Shown: positions 23,201 to 32,874 of the stretch, in pieces | Layout: each line of letters begins with the position of its first letter | How positions within the stretch are numbered: the first letter of the stretch is position 1 | Origin: Nemertoderma westbladi | Taxonomy: Eukaryota; Xenacoelomorpha; Nemertodermatida; Nemertodermatidae | Direction: 5' to 3' | Assembly: GCA_032718475.1 (NCBI GenBank) | Contig: JAUCBJ010002904.1 | Span: 16,038-80,037, forward strand | Length of the DNA: 64,000 nucleotides | Position numbers and translations under genes: made by a program | The notes under the pieces: generated by a model | Told to the model about the DNA's origin: nothing | Databases searched by the model: none | Seen by the model: the letters and a program-made list of their open reading frames with translations, nothing else

Positions 23201-23440
23201 GTCACCATTCATAAGGACTGGGAAGTACAAACCATCGTAATTGAATATGTTTATTTTTGAAGTCCATTGTTTTATGGCATTGTATCCCCCACGTTCAGAG
23301 TTTAATATTTCAAAAAAATGTGTGTTGAATGTTCTGTTCAAAGTATTCGTGTTGCAATCGCACCAATATCTAAGCAAACTTTCCAAAATATTGTCAGATA
23401 ACCATCCCTCCTCTTTTAAACTGCCAATATCCATTTCGTA
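20299..23440 (-). mobile_element. Penelope-like element, copy 1 (near full length)
   Basis: A single uninterrupted 978-codon gene and about 200 bp of 3' flank (20299-20497) are shared with the inverted copy at 27423-29195, where similarity ends sharply at 20299/29195. Only about 6 bp lie between the start codon and the last base that can be assigned to the element, so the 5' end is probably truncated. This is the only long retroelement gene in the window without a visible lesion. Confidence 0.8.
20498..23434 (-). CDS. Penelope-like protein: Ulp1 protease, RT, GIY-YIG endonuclease
   Basis: The intact 978-residue protein starts with a Ulp1/SENP-like protease: His79 (NGDHWVLVI), Asp96 (YLDSMG), Gln137 and Cys143 (SYQCGVYVC). 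A linker leads to the reverse transcriptase (about 365-720) with ILISFDIINMFPS, DGTAMGPKNS (571-580) and the catalytic YRDD at 611-614. A Cys-rich cluster (PGCYNCSAKKCDCC) precedes a GIY-YIG nuclease near the end, seen as VVYLAICIECNLQGVGST and an R...NYKSH helix. RT plus C-terminal GIY-YIG defines the classical Penelope-like group. The protease is not usual for that group and is very close to the one in the NeSL-type protein at 2182. Reverse transcription and target nicking are the known roles, and the protease role is unknown. Confidence 0.87.
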   Translation of the reverse strand: MDIGSLKEEGWLSDNILESLLRYWCDCNTNTLNRTFNTHFFEILNSERGGYNAIKQWTSKINIFNYDGLYFPVLMNGDHWVLVIFKPKSRKIFYLDSMGGQNIKIINSLKYWIKKEALKNNILDIEIIIEPPIKRVQFNSYQCGVYVCKFGKMCIDSSDGIYNLSYVNDNNINVFRNKMRSLVNDIMSKNNKESLGNLEKSLNVLEQENESIGNVNVTTNSNVKVFNLTEQKIDPGLIKLCSLGPSFVPQPMSVNWDDIQRNWQNFKRKVLWKVFFYKDNMEVINIESADKVDNSLFPPHIASTRNPPKCNIPAIEVFLDSIEKDIFKDTKLKKVRDNIDPQEREALNKFRKTNINDKEYIMRLQDKGNSFVFIDKETDNKKLKEQMDCGSFKKVEKDPSFTILNQITNWTEKWKDLGLSNKWVNYILLNSEPTPGTNYPRIKLHKEQAPARVITSGCGSATENLSQFVETYCKKIANTLPHRVKDTSHMLEIIDELNLHEIADNDILISFDIINMFPSIDNKNGINIVSNKLKENIHLFDVPSDCIIEALEICLKNNVSQYQNEFWIQTDGTAMGPKNSCSYADIVAGDIDIKVINKKKRYPELRCWFRYRDDIFSIWRGSKRRLFEFFKLLNTLDPKLKFTLDIGAKSLHFLDLNITIENNQLTTSVYSIPTDSHIYLNSKSAHPKCQINGIPKGVALRLKRINTKDKDYVTQGNVYKNHLIKCGHNADHVNTVFEEVRNMQRSEARNYKGKNKSIKNPTVLVTTYNPMAPNFKRLINKHYGILESNEMARKILPRNEIIVAYKRNPNLKELLAPSNPYKQLSCIDNPGCYNCSAKKCDCCENYLIETNHFKCVATGKTFKINKRLNCYSENVVYLAICIECNLQGVGSTINFKKRLGNYKSHIKKGVKSCNIGVHFIEKHNKSSKNLKFILIDQLPRRDNCVETIKKLRKSERFWIGMLLTNLKGLNSFHDYIQQ

Positions 23441-23458
23441 TAATGAACAATTGGAAAA

Positions 23459-23710
23459 ATGAACAAGGAACAGCTGAGAAACCTCTTCGCGGTATACCGC
23501 GCCGCGGACCAGAAACGCCGTGACTCAACCGGTAATGGTACAGATCTCAATCTTACCAACTCAGGATTGAGTACCGGAACAGGTGCAGGTATAGAAAACA
23601 ACTTAGCAGTCCGAATATTGCAAGAGATGCAGGAACTGAGGAAAGAAGTACAAATATCGAATCAGTTACAGGGGAAAGTCGAGGAATTGTCCGAGAAACT
23701 GGACTCTTAG
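23459..23710 (+). pseudogene. LINE ORF1, N-terminal part
   Basis: From the ATG at 23459, 83 codons encode a basic N-terminus, a Gly/Thr-rich linker and a short coiled coil (LRKEVQISNQLQGKVEEL). A TAG at 23708 ends the frame. One base of shift near 23690-23705 continues the protein in the frame of 23746-24234. ORF1 proteins bind their own RNA as trimers through such coiled coils. Confidence 0.6.
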
Positions 23711-24234
23711 GGATTATTCGTAACCAACAGAGTTTTATAGAAACGGTGGACAGTGAGCGACGCGAGAGAAATCTGATTATTACTGGGATTAAAGAAACAT
23801 CTACCGACTCGGGAGGAGAAGGAGACAAGGAAAAGATCTTTGATGTAATTCAAGCTATGGGTTTAGGTGAAAGAATAACACAGGCAACTATCGCTAGAGA
23901 ATGGACGATTCAGCGTCTCGGAAAAGAGAACTCCGGATCAAGGGATAGACCCAGGCCCATTCTGGCTGTTGTCCGCAACAGAGAGGATCGCAACGTTATT
24001 TTGAGTAACGCTAAGAAGTTGAAGGAGGCAGAGGCTCCATTCAAAACCACGTATCTAAAGAAGGATGTTCATCCAAGTATTAGGAAGGAGATGGGTCGCC
24101 TGCGTGCGCGAGAATATACGGAGAAGAAAAAGCCACAGAACGAGGGGTGCGAAATATACTTGGATTATCGTGAGCGAGTGTTGAAGCGGGACGGTGTAAT
24201 TATCGACAGATTCAACGCGGTCCTGAGCGCCTAG
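23711..24234 (+). pseudogene. LINE ORF1, RNA-binding part
   Basis: The frame is open from about 23700 to the TAG at 24232 and contains RRERNLIITGI, AREWTIQRLG, RPILAVV and LKKDVHPSIRKEM. This is the RRM-like and C-terminal arrangement found in ORF1 proteins of many LINEs (transposase-22-like). ORF2 follows in the same frame directly after the TAG, an unusually tight ORF1-stop-ORF2 junction. Confidence 0.7.
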
Positions 24235-26526
24235 CGGCGCGTAGGGCATGATAGACGTCTACGGATATGTTCGTGGAATGCTAGAGGAGTTTGTGACAAA
24301 CTATTAGAACGTGACCGACTGGAATTTTTTAGTCAATTTGATTTAGTTTGGGTTCTTGAAACTAAGACAGCTGCAAAGATTTACTTACCGGGATTCGAGG
24401 GTGTCCAGAACACTTCCAAGAAGAACTCTAACCGCGGAGGAGTTGCTCTATTTATTAAAGACTACCTACTACCACAGATTAAACGATTAGACTGCAAGAC
24501 AGAAGGCTACATTGCTATAGAATTACTATGTCTCCCAGATTGCTTGTTAAGCGGCTGCTATATTCCGCCCTTAGACTCGCCGTACTACGATCCGTTCCAA
24601 CTCGCCCAGCTTCAGGCGCAACTACAGACAGGCGGCCAATCCGTTGTAGTTCTAGGGGATCTTAACGCTCGAGTTGGCGACGCTTCACCTCACCTAGATG
24701 TGCCTTACAGAAACATAGTCGACCGAGATGTAAACCGCCACGGGAAGGACGTGATCGCTATCTGTAAATCTACGAATTCTCTTATTTTAAACCATCTCGA
24801 ATACAAAGGTAAACAGTTGGGAGGAAATCTTTCATACAGGATGGGAAATAAATGGGTTTCAGAAATCGATATAGGTGTAGCGAAGGGGCCTATTCTAAAC
24901 TGTATCTCTCGCTGGGAAGTCGACCAGTCCGTAACCGGATCAGACCACGCCGCACTACTGCTCGACGTAGATTGCGGTTTGCAGGTCCCAGTTAGTGACC
25001 TAAAGAACCGCTCAGCACTCCTGGGCGTTTCAGGTAACCAAACAAAATCTGGTCTTGGGAACAGTACACACCACTCGAACGTCGATTGCGTCAAGTTCCA
25101 CAATGTAATGGAGGAAGTCGAACCTCCGCTCCTGGTCGGTCTATCGCCGGAGGATGTAGATACCACGCTGAAGGATTTAAATAACCTTATCGCCTCCAGT
25201 TCTAGAATAGCTCGCAATCCGGGCTGCAACACTAGATTCGATAAACGCAACAAATATACTAGGTGGGAAACCATTCTCGAAGGTAATGATCCTAAACAGA
25301 TATGGCGGGCAATAAACTGGAAGGGCCAGCTGTACGACGGTAACGATAATCTCGCTCAGGACCAACCGCCCCCTAGCCAGTTTAAAGCTCACTTTGAATC
25401 TCTACTAAATCCCACAAGCGCCGTTCCGCTAAGCGCTGGAATCGATCCTGAGTTTGAATCGGCGCCGTATATACCGGAACTAGACGATAAGTTTACTCCA
25501 CGCGAGCTTGCTGATACTCTAGCTGATATTAAGGTTAATAAAGCGTATTGGGGCAGTAGTTTAGGGTTAATATGCAAACTTCCAGGATCTTGGTTAATTT
25601 TTATGTTATCAATATTCAATGTAATATTTGAGTATGTACGATTCCCCCCAGCATGGTGTTACAGTAAACTGTTTGTGCTTTATAAGAATAGTGGGTCACG
25701 TATGGACTGCGGTAATTACCGTGGTATTAGTATTGTTGACTCATTCGCTAAGATTTATGATATGCTTATAAATTCTAGGCTGCTTAGATGGGTCAATATT
25801 GACAGCTGTCAAGCGGGTGGTAGAAAGAACCGTGGGTGTACTGAACAAGTTGTTGCATTACGATTATTAATTAATTATGCTATTTCTAAGAAGTGTAAAT
25901 TATTTGTTATGTTTGTCGATTTTCGTAAAGCCTACGATCTGGTCCTCCGTAACAAACTGTTGAATGTACTAAGGGAAGCAGGCTGTGGGAAACAATTACT
26001 CTACGCCATTAGGGCTATATATAGTTGTACAAAAATTGTGTTGAAAGATGCAGTAATTATATCTATTCTCGGTGTAAAACAAGGTGCATCAACAAGCGTA
26101 ACTTTATTTTGTATGTATTTAAATCAGTTTGTTGTAAGGTTACGTGCAGCGTACAGTACAGATGGTTTTTTGGGAGTTATACAGATATTGCTACTTATGG
26201 ATGACTCAGTTATTCTGTCTACTACACGTAGCGCATGTGAAACAAAATTTCGTGTTCTAGCTGATTATTGTGCAGATTACGGAATGACTATAAACCCCAA
26301 AAAGACAAACTTTATGGTTATTAATGGATCGGTGTCTGACCGGGTCCCCATAGAATATGGAGGAATTAAAGTTTCTAACTGTGCTACATACATTTATCTA
26401 GGCTCACCATTCTGTGAGAATGGTAAAATGTCCTCAGTGCTCAATGTACACGCAAGTCGGTGTACCGATGCTGTTAATAAGTTTATTATTTTCTGTACGG
26501 TCAACGATTCAATGCCTTCCACTTGA
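24235..26526 (+). pseudogene. LINE ORF2: APE endonuclease and reverse transcriptase
   Basis: Starting right after the ORF1 TAG, the frame runs to a stop at 26526. The exonuclease-endonuclease-phosphatase domain shows WNARG, LETKT, GCYIPP, VVLGDLNARVG and GSDHAALLLDV, that is, the Asn, Glu, Tyr, Asp/Asn and Ser-Asp-His catalytic set. Reverse transcriptase follows with YKNSGSRMDCGNYRGIS, FVDFRKAYD, GVKQGAS and LLLMDDSVIL (a MDD in place of the usual ADD). The enzyme nicks DNA and primes synthesis from it. A frameshift at about 26520 separates the C-terminus. Confidence 0.85.
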
Positions 26527-27287
26527 AACTGAAAGTTTTCCAAGCTTGCCTATCAGCAGTACTGACATATGGGTGTGAGTCTTGGTTAACTAGAGATTTC
26601 AAGTCTATAGAGGTACTGTATATGAAAGCGATTAAGTCGTTGCTTGGGGTACGTAAAACTACTCCGAATGACGTCTGTTTGGTAGAACTCGGTATTAAAC
26701 CGCTACGAGCCATTGTTGTCGAAGCTCAAAAGAAATTGTTCACAAAATACTCAAAATTAGCCGACAGAGCTCTACCAATCACGCAAACTCTTGATTTATG
26801 TGCAAATGTGGTAGGAATACACGGATATACTATACTATCTGGTGCGTGCAATGAAGATATTTCTAACTACAATTTAGATTCTATTAGGCGTAGGATTCGT
26901 AGTAAGCCACCCACTGCGACTAAGTTTTGGTCATACTGTCATGATATTAACCCGGAGCTAACAGTACATACAATTTATCGTGATAATGTTAACTACATAC
27001 CAGACTACCAGCGTAAAGCATTTACTCGTTTTAGGGTGTTTTCGCATGAGTTACGCCGTGAAAAGGGTAGATGGAGTAGTACTCCACCTGCCGAGCGTGT
27101 GTGTTCATGCGACCACATCTCAGTTCAGAACGAGGAACATGCAGCTATGATATGTTCTCGTACTAGGGAACTACGTGGTCAATTTCGTTACGTTGGATAT
27201 TCGTCTTTAGTAGATCTGTTTCGTTGCCAGGATACAAAACAACTGTGTTGCTTCATTGAAAAAGTATTAGACAAATTTAAATGTTAA
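26523..27287 (+). pseudogene. LINE ORF2, C-terminal part
   Basis: It continues ORF2 in a new frame: FQACLSAVLTYGCESW is the usual thumb-region motif, and CSCDHISVQNEEHAAMIC is the Cys/His cluster common at LINE ORF2 ends. It stops at 27285. The overlap of four bases with the first part shows that the break is a simple indel. Confidence 0.8.
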
Positions 27288-27404
27288 TCAGTAAATTAGT
27301 TGGACAAATATTGTGCTCTACCGTGTTATAATGTGAGTTAATTAATTAAGTTTGTTTTCAGTGTATTGTGTAATAATTATTGCTTTGTTTATCGAAAGTA
27401 TTTG

Positions 27405-27428
27405 TCAATAAAATAATAATAATAATAA
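27405..27428 (+). repeat. LINE 3' poly(A) signal and (TAA)n tail
   Basis: AATAAA at 27407 is followed by five to six TAA units. The last of these coincide with TAATAACATCAGG of the Penelope-like copy, so the exact joint is ambiguous over 27423-27428. Confidence 0.8.
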
Positions 27429-29195
27429 CATCAGGTTGTGGTAGCGCAACAGAAAATCTTTCTCAATTTGTAGAAACATACTGCAAAAAGATAGCTAACA
27501 CATTACCACATCGGGTAAAAGATACCTCACACATGCTGGAAATAATAGACGAATTAAATTTACATGAAATTGCAGATAATGATATATTGATTAGTTTTGA
27601 TATTATTAGTATGTTTCCTTCTATTGACAACAAAAACGGGATCAATATAGTTTCTAATAAATTAAAAGAAAATATACACTTGTTTGATGTACCTTCTGAC
27701 TGCATTATTGAAGCATTGGAAATTTGCCTAAAAAACAACGTATCACAGTATCAAAATGAGTTTTGGATACAAACAGACGGCACTGCAATGGGACCGAAAA
27801 ATTATTGTTCTTACGCTGACATAGTGGCAGGAGATATTGATATAAAAGTAAGAAAAAAAGATACCCTGAATTAAGATGTTGGTTTAGATACAGAGACGAT
27901 ATATTCTCCATATGGCGTGGTTCAAAAAGGCGTCTATTCGAATTCTTTAAGCTATTAAATACATTGGATCCAAAACTTAAGTTTACACTGGATATAGGTG
28001 CTAAATCGTTACACTTTTTAGATCTAAACATAACAATTGAAAATAATCAGTTAACAACATCAGTGTATAGTAAACCTACAGATTCACATATATATTTAAA
28101 TAGTAAATCTGCCCACCCTAAATGCCAAATCAACGGAATTCCTAAAGGAGTTGCCTTAAGGTTGAAAAGAATTAACACAAAAGATAAAGACTACGTGACT
28201 CAAGGTAACGTGTACAAGAACCACCTAATTAAGTGTGGACATAATGCAGATCATGTAAATACAGTCTTTGAAGAAGTTAGGAACATGCAAAGATCGGAAG
28301 CAAGAAATTATAAAGGAAAAAACAAAAGTATTAAAAATCCAACAGTTTTAGTAACAACGTATAACCCAATGGCTCCAAACTTTAAAATACTTATCAATAA
28401 ACATTATGGTATATTAGAGTCAAACGAAATGGCAAGGAAAATACTACCACGAAACGAAATAATTGTTTTATATAAAAGAAACCCAAACCTAAAAGAACTT
28501 CTAGCACCATCCAATCCATACAAACAATTATCATGCATTGATAATCCTGGTTGTTACAATTGTAGCGCTAAAAAGTGTGACTGTTGTGAAAATTACTTAA
28601 TTGAAACCAACCATTTCAAATGTGTAGCTACAGGCAAGACTTTTAAAATAAACAAACGATTAAACTGTTACTCGGAAAATGTAGTATATTTAGCTATCTG
28701 CATAGAATGCAATTTACAGGGTGTTGGCTCAACAATCAATTTCAAGAAGAGGCTTGGAAATTATAAATCTCATATAAAAAAAAGGTGTGAAAAGTTGCAA
28801 TATCGGCGTGCATTTCATCGAAAAACACAACAAATCCTCCAAAAACTTGAAATTTATTTTGATTGACCAATTACCAAGAAGGGACAACTGCGTAGAAACA
28901 ATAAAGAAACTAAGAAAATCAGAACGATTTTGGATTGGTATGCTGCTCACTAATATAAAGGGCTTGAACTCCTTCCATGACTACATTCAACAATAAAAAC
29001 TTTATTATATTAAGTCTAGGTTACCTTAACAACAAACTAAGAATTACGATATTCTATGTAAACAAATTCAAATAAGAATAATAAAAAATAGATTTGATAA
29101 AGGCTATGCAATATAGCCGAAATATCATCTGTAGAATAAAAACATAACTTTTCTTAAATACAAGCAGTAGCATTTATTTCATTTGTCTTCATAAT
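27423..29195 (+). mobile_element. Penelope-like element, copy 2 (5' truncated, inverted)
   Basis: The sequence is almost identical to the complement of 20299-22080, in opposite orientation. It starts in mid-RT (TSGCGSATENL) and ends at the same 3' point as copy 1, including about 200 bp beyond the stop codon. Copies 1 and 2 form an inverted repeat of about 1.77 kb with the LINE between them. Confidence 0.88.
27430..28996 (+). pseudogene. Penelope-like RT and GIY-YIG, truncated copy
   Basis: Relative to copy 1 it lacks the protease and the first half of RT (about 455 residues). A deletion of about 8 bp near 27850 breaks the frame shortly before the YRDD motif. The gene recovers in another frame at 27964 (or slightly before). 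One extra A in an A-run at 28777-28785 breaks the GIY-YIG part, which continues from about 28787 to the TAA at 28994. The amino-acid differences from copy 1 are otherwise few (for example Ser to Tyr after GPKN), so the copies are close relatives. Confidence 0.85.
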
Positions 29196-29403
29196 ATATA
29201 TAATATAACATATAATATAAGTAAGTAAGTAATAAACACTAATATATATTGCACTAATCTACTAAATAATCGCTAAAATAACGTTCTACTAAATAAAATT
29301 AAAGAAAACGATTATAATAAAATTACATAATAATACATACATAAATATAAAATAATAAAAACAAATATAAAATAATATAGTCACACACCCACTCCAGACG
29401 CTG
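29196..29403. other. AT-rich junction sequence
   Basis: The stretch is very AT-rich, with GTAAGTAAGTAAG and ATAAAATAATAAAA runs, and nothing in it is coding. It lies between the end of Penelope-like copy 2 and the end of the BEL/Pao integrase. Confidence 0.5.
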
Positions 29404-30179
29404 TCACATTGGGGAGTCCCTGGATGTTGGTTGGATTAGGGAGGTGGTCGTGGGAAGAGTATCTTGCCTTCCATAGTTTCCGGAGAGTTCCCTGTCTCTT
29501 TCCAGTAAACATAAATGACCAACTGGGCGATTGAGCTGCTGCGTCTCGAAGACAATTCCTGGTTTTTTAAAGTTAGGTCGCATGACGACGAGTTCTACAG
29601 ATCGCACCAAACCATCATCTGAGATATGAGTCTCAATGATACGACCTGTCTGCCACCGCTTACGTGGAATATCTGACTCCACAATAAGGACCATGTCTCC
29701 TGCGCTGACGTTTTCTTGCTGCGCAAACCACTTAGTTCGAAGTTGTAGCGTAGGCAGATAATGTTTTTCGAAATGGTCGCGAAACGACGGGATAACAACT
29801 GCATAAGTTGCCAAGTTTGCCGGCAGTATTCGTCTCCGTCCGTGATTTCCGATCGTGGTAGCATGGCTATAGGTTTCTTCAGTAGGAAGTGCGCGGGTGT
29901 TAGCGCTTCCAGGGAATCGGGACTCGATGAGACTGGCATAAGTGGTCTCTCGTTGAGATAGGCGGCGATTTCCTCCATTAACATCCGCAAAAGTTCGTCG
30001 GTGAGATACGCGCGGCACGGCACTATAAAGTGAAATGCGGTCTTCACGCTCCTGATTAATCTCTCCCAACTTCCTCCCCACCAAGGGGCGACGGCGGCGT
30101 TGAAGGTCCAGCTAGAAGCTGTGGGGCGAGCCATGAAGTGAGTGAGCCTTAGCGTAGGGGTACCATTAATCAACCTGTC
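29404..30179 (-). pseudogene. BEL/Pao integrase, C-terminal part with DUF5641-like domain
   Basis: Read on the minus strand from 30179, it begins just before the third catalytic residue: WTFNAAVAPWWGGSWERLIRSVK, split here as WTFNAAVAPWWGG and SWERLIRSVK, with Glu in WERL. A one-base shift near 29785 passes to the frame containing HYLPTLQLRTKWFAQ, GDMVLIVESDIPRKRW and TGRIIETHISDDGLVRSVEL. That is the DUF5641-like C-terminal domain that marks BEL/Pao integrases. The stop at 29404 is a TGA. The N-terminal half of this integrase is at 33623-34420 beyond an insertion. Confidence 0.85.
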
Positions 30180-30767
30180 GTTCTGTCGCGTTTTTTTTCA
30201 GTATTTTATTTTAAACGTTAATAACTCGGCCAATCCTTGATGAAATCTATCCAAACTTGGTACACATGTTGTTTGGCAAAAGTTTGAAAATTTTCCAAGT
30301 AGAATTTGCGTGGGGTCTTCGTGCAGCATCAGTGTAACTGTTATTGCAGTTATAATAAATTTATTTATCCAAATTTAAATGCGTTAAATTATTATTACTG
30401 TAGGATAAATCAGCTGGTTTTTCTGACAAATTTTGCAATACATTGGGGTTGTCTGCATGTACCATGTGTACCGGTACTGTCAGGCTGTACTCTGAATCGA
30501 GAATCCTGCAATCAGTCAATACTGCAATACTGGTCAGCCGGTACCATACACTGCAGACATGCCATATCATGTAATCTAATTAACCCCGGCAACCCTTGCG
30601 GTGATTAAAGTTTAGGCCTAATTAGCCCAGTACCGGCACCGGTAATAATAATATAATAGTTTAGATAGTTACCGCTAATCATTCAGTCATTGCTGCATTG
30701 GCACGGTACACCGTACAGCCGTATTGCTGTACTGCCGTTGTCAGTTGTAGTGCGCACCGTACTGCCG

Positions 30768-32650
30768 TAGGTACCACCCATGGCCTACTACACACAGGCC
30801 ATGACAAGGACTTTGCTGTGAAATTAGCGTAGGTTGACTGTGCTGATTATCAGATTATGGTACTGTGGTACAAGCTATATACTGTTAGGTATACTGCTGT
30901 ACTGGGGTGGGGTTAGGAATAATCCATTGGTTTTAGCATTTAATCCCTTTATTTATTATAAAACCATTGGAAATATTCGCAAATGCCGCTCCATTCTGCC
31001 ATTACTGTCTGAAACGCTCCCGACAGTCCACCAGTCCGATGTATCTGGACCCGAGCAGCCGAGTTGCTTCAAGAGGTGATTAACGGGGGAATACTACGCA
31101 ATGCTACGGAATTGCTTGTTTGTCAGTACGATTCTATTTGGGTATTTACTACACTCAGACACTGGGAATACGGCGGTCAGTCAGATCGTAATGCGGGCCA
31201 CTGCCAAGTTCCTCATGCCTCACTCCGGTCACCCACCTTGGAGTGCGGTGGGAAGAGTCCCACTTACTGACTTACGTCGACGACTGGACGAATCGACGAG
31301 GATTGCGATCTGGGTTTAGCGGCGGCCCGGATCCTGGTATCGCCTGGGGGAAATGGTTGAACGTCGGGCATACTTGTATCGCACTGGATTACGTTCTCTG
31401 CGACGTGAAAGTGTGAAGCAAATTCGTTGTCGAATTGGGTCGAAAGCTGCGGGAATTCTACTGTTCTACGGGAGTAAACCGCAGCGGTCCGGTGACTACG
31501 GACGGATACTACTGGGATAAGCAGGTATTTCGATCGAGTTTCTCGTATTCTCGATGCTCGACAGCTCGAGGCGGATAGAGAGTTGGTTGTGTTGGGCGGT
31601 GTTGTTCAATTCTATCAAACGTATTAAATAATTGGTAAAATAATAAAAACACACCAGATAAAGATACTGAGCTTATGGTAAAGAGATAGGCCGAACTTAC
31701 AATTTCCAAATAGATTGTTCATATAATAAATATATTTTTGGTATTTGATTTCAAGATAGGGGGGGGGGGGACTGGACGCAATAAAAATTCATCCCTCTCC
31801 AGGGGAAATTGGACGCAAATAACAACAGCTGATTACTCTCAAAAATAAAACTGTAACCTGTTCTATTGTGTTTACTTTATTGTTTTGGTTAAAATAACGT
31901 GCCACTGTAACCTGCTCCTTTCCCAAAATTGAGAAATTAATATTGAGGCGGGATATTAATTTGCCAAGATGGGATTTGCGTCCAGTCCCACCCCCCTCCT
32001 GTCTCTTGATTTTACTAAAAAATAGAATACATTGCATTTTACTGTTATAATTACTGTATTGAATAAAATAATTAATTTATTTTTTATTAAACCGTGCTAA
32101 GCACGTTGAACTGGAGCTCTAACAATTCCCCACTAGCGGCAGACAGGAACTGTAAAAGTCTCTGTAGAATTTCTAATTAAGCAATGCTCTTAGGTAACTA
32201 CTACTAAATTTCAGATGAATCTGATCGTTGGTTCTATAATTACAGCTATTTTTACGTTTCTGTTAATTCGCCCCCTAGCGGCAGACAGGGGAACTGTAGA
32301 AGTCTGTGTGTGTAGAATTTCAAAATTTTTTATAGACTACATGTGTACCAAGTTTGGTTCCATTTCATCCTTGATTGACTGACTTATAAGCGTTCAAACA
32401 TTCCTGCCACAAACATTGCCAGAGGCAGCCACAAACAAATAAAAGCTGCAGGAACTCTAGCGATAATTATTTAATTAATTATTAAATAGTGTTTCAATTA
32501 AATTACTTACGAAAATCTAGTCATCTTCTTTTAAATATGGACCCTGCATTCGTGGAAAGTATAATATTTGATAATTCAGCAGTCAGCCTACGCTAATTTC
32601 ACAGCAAAGTCCTTGTCATGGCCTGTGTGAAGTAGGCCATGGTACCACCC
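30768..32650. repeat. Inverted repeat pair, about 73 bp arms
   Basis: The arm at 30768-30840 (GGTACCACCCATGGCCTACT onward, ending GTAGGTTGACTG) matches the complement of 32578-32650 with only a few differences. The shared core includes AGGCCATGACAAGGACTTTG. The pair lies inside the integrase insertion and crosses, rather than encloses, the second inverted pair (30207-30300 with 32290-32400). Confidence 0.75.
31751..32010. mobile_element. Small MITE-like element with poly-G inverted ends
   Basis: The left end reads TCAAGATA, twelve G, ACTGGACGCAA. The right end, on the other strand, reads ATCAAGAGACAGGAGGGGGG, then TGGGACTGGACGCAAAT, so the ends are inverted repeats of about 30 bp. Length is about 260 bp and nothing is encoded. 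The interior contains reversed copies of the 67-bp minisatellite motif (TAACCTGCTCCTTTCCC), linking it to the element at 7878-9550. Confidence 0.65.
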
Positions 32651-32874
32651 TACTACCGGTACCTGCTGACCGGTGGCAACTAGCACTTCAGCACTTGCAC
32701 AGCAACAGCACTACCGGTGATACACAGGTTGGAATTTATGTAGAGTTTGCTCAACAGTACAGATATAAAATAGTTATCTAAATTATATATATTACTATTG
32801 ACAAGTATTGAAATATATACCGTTATTCGTTTTATCAGTATTTGCAACATCTGACATTGAAGAGGTGAGAGAAG

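Larger units (their letters stand above)
23441..27428 (+). mobile_element. APE-type LINE, full-length-like, with (TAA)n tail
   Basis: Two coding regions, ORF1 (23459-24234) and ORF2 (24235-27287), and a 3' end with AATAAA (27407) and a TAA repeat (to 27428) identify a LINE of the apurinic-endonuclease class. The (TAA)n tail is typical of I-like and related clades, but I cannot place the clade firmly. Its ATG lies 24 bp from the divergent ATG of the Penelope-like gene, so almost no 5' UTR remains. Downstream, its tail runs straight into the middle of a second Penelope-like copy. ORF1 and ORF2 each carry one frameshift. Confidence 0.8.

Noticed and set aside
31064-31319. Two overlapping plus-strand frames in a GC-richer patch
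   Set aside because: Short, overlapping, without motifs. The surrounding sequence shows only repeat fragments.
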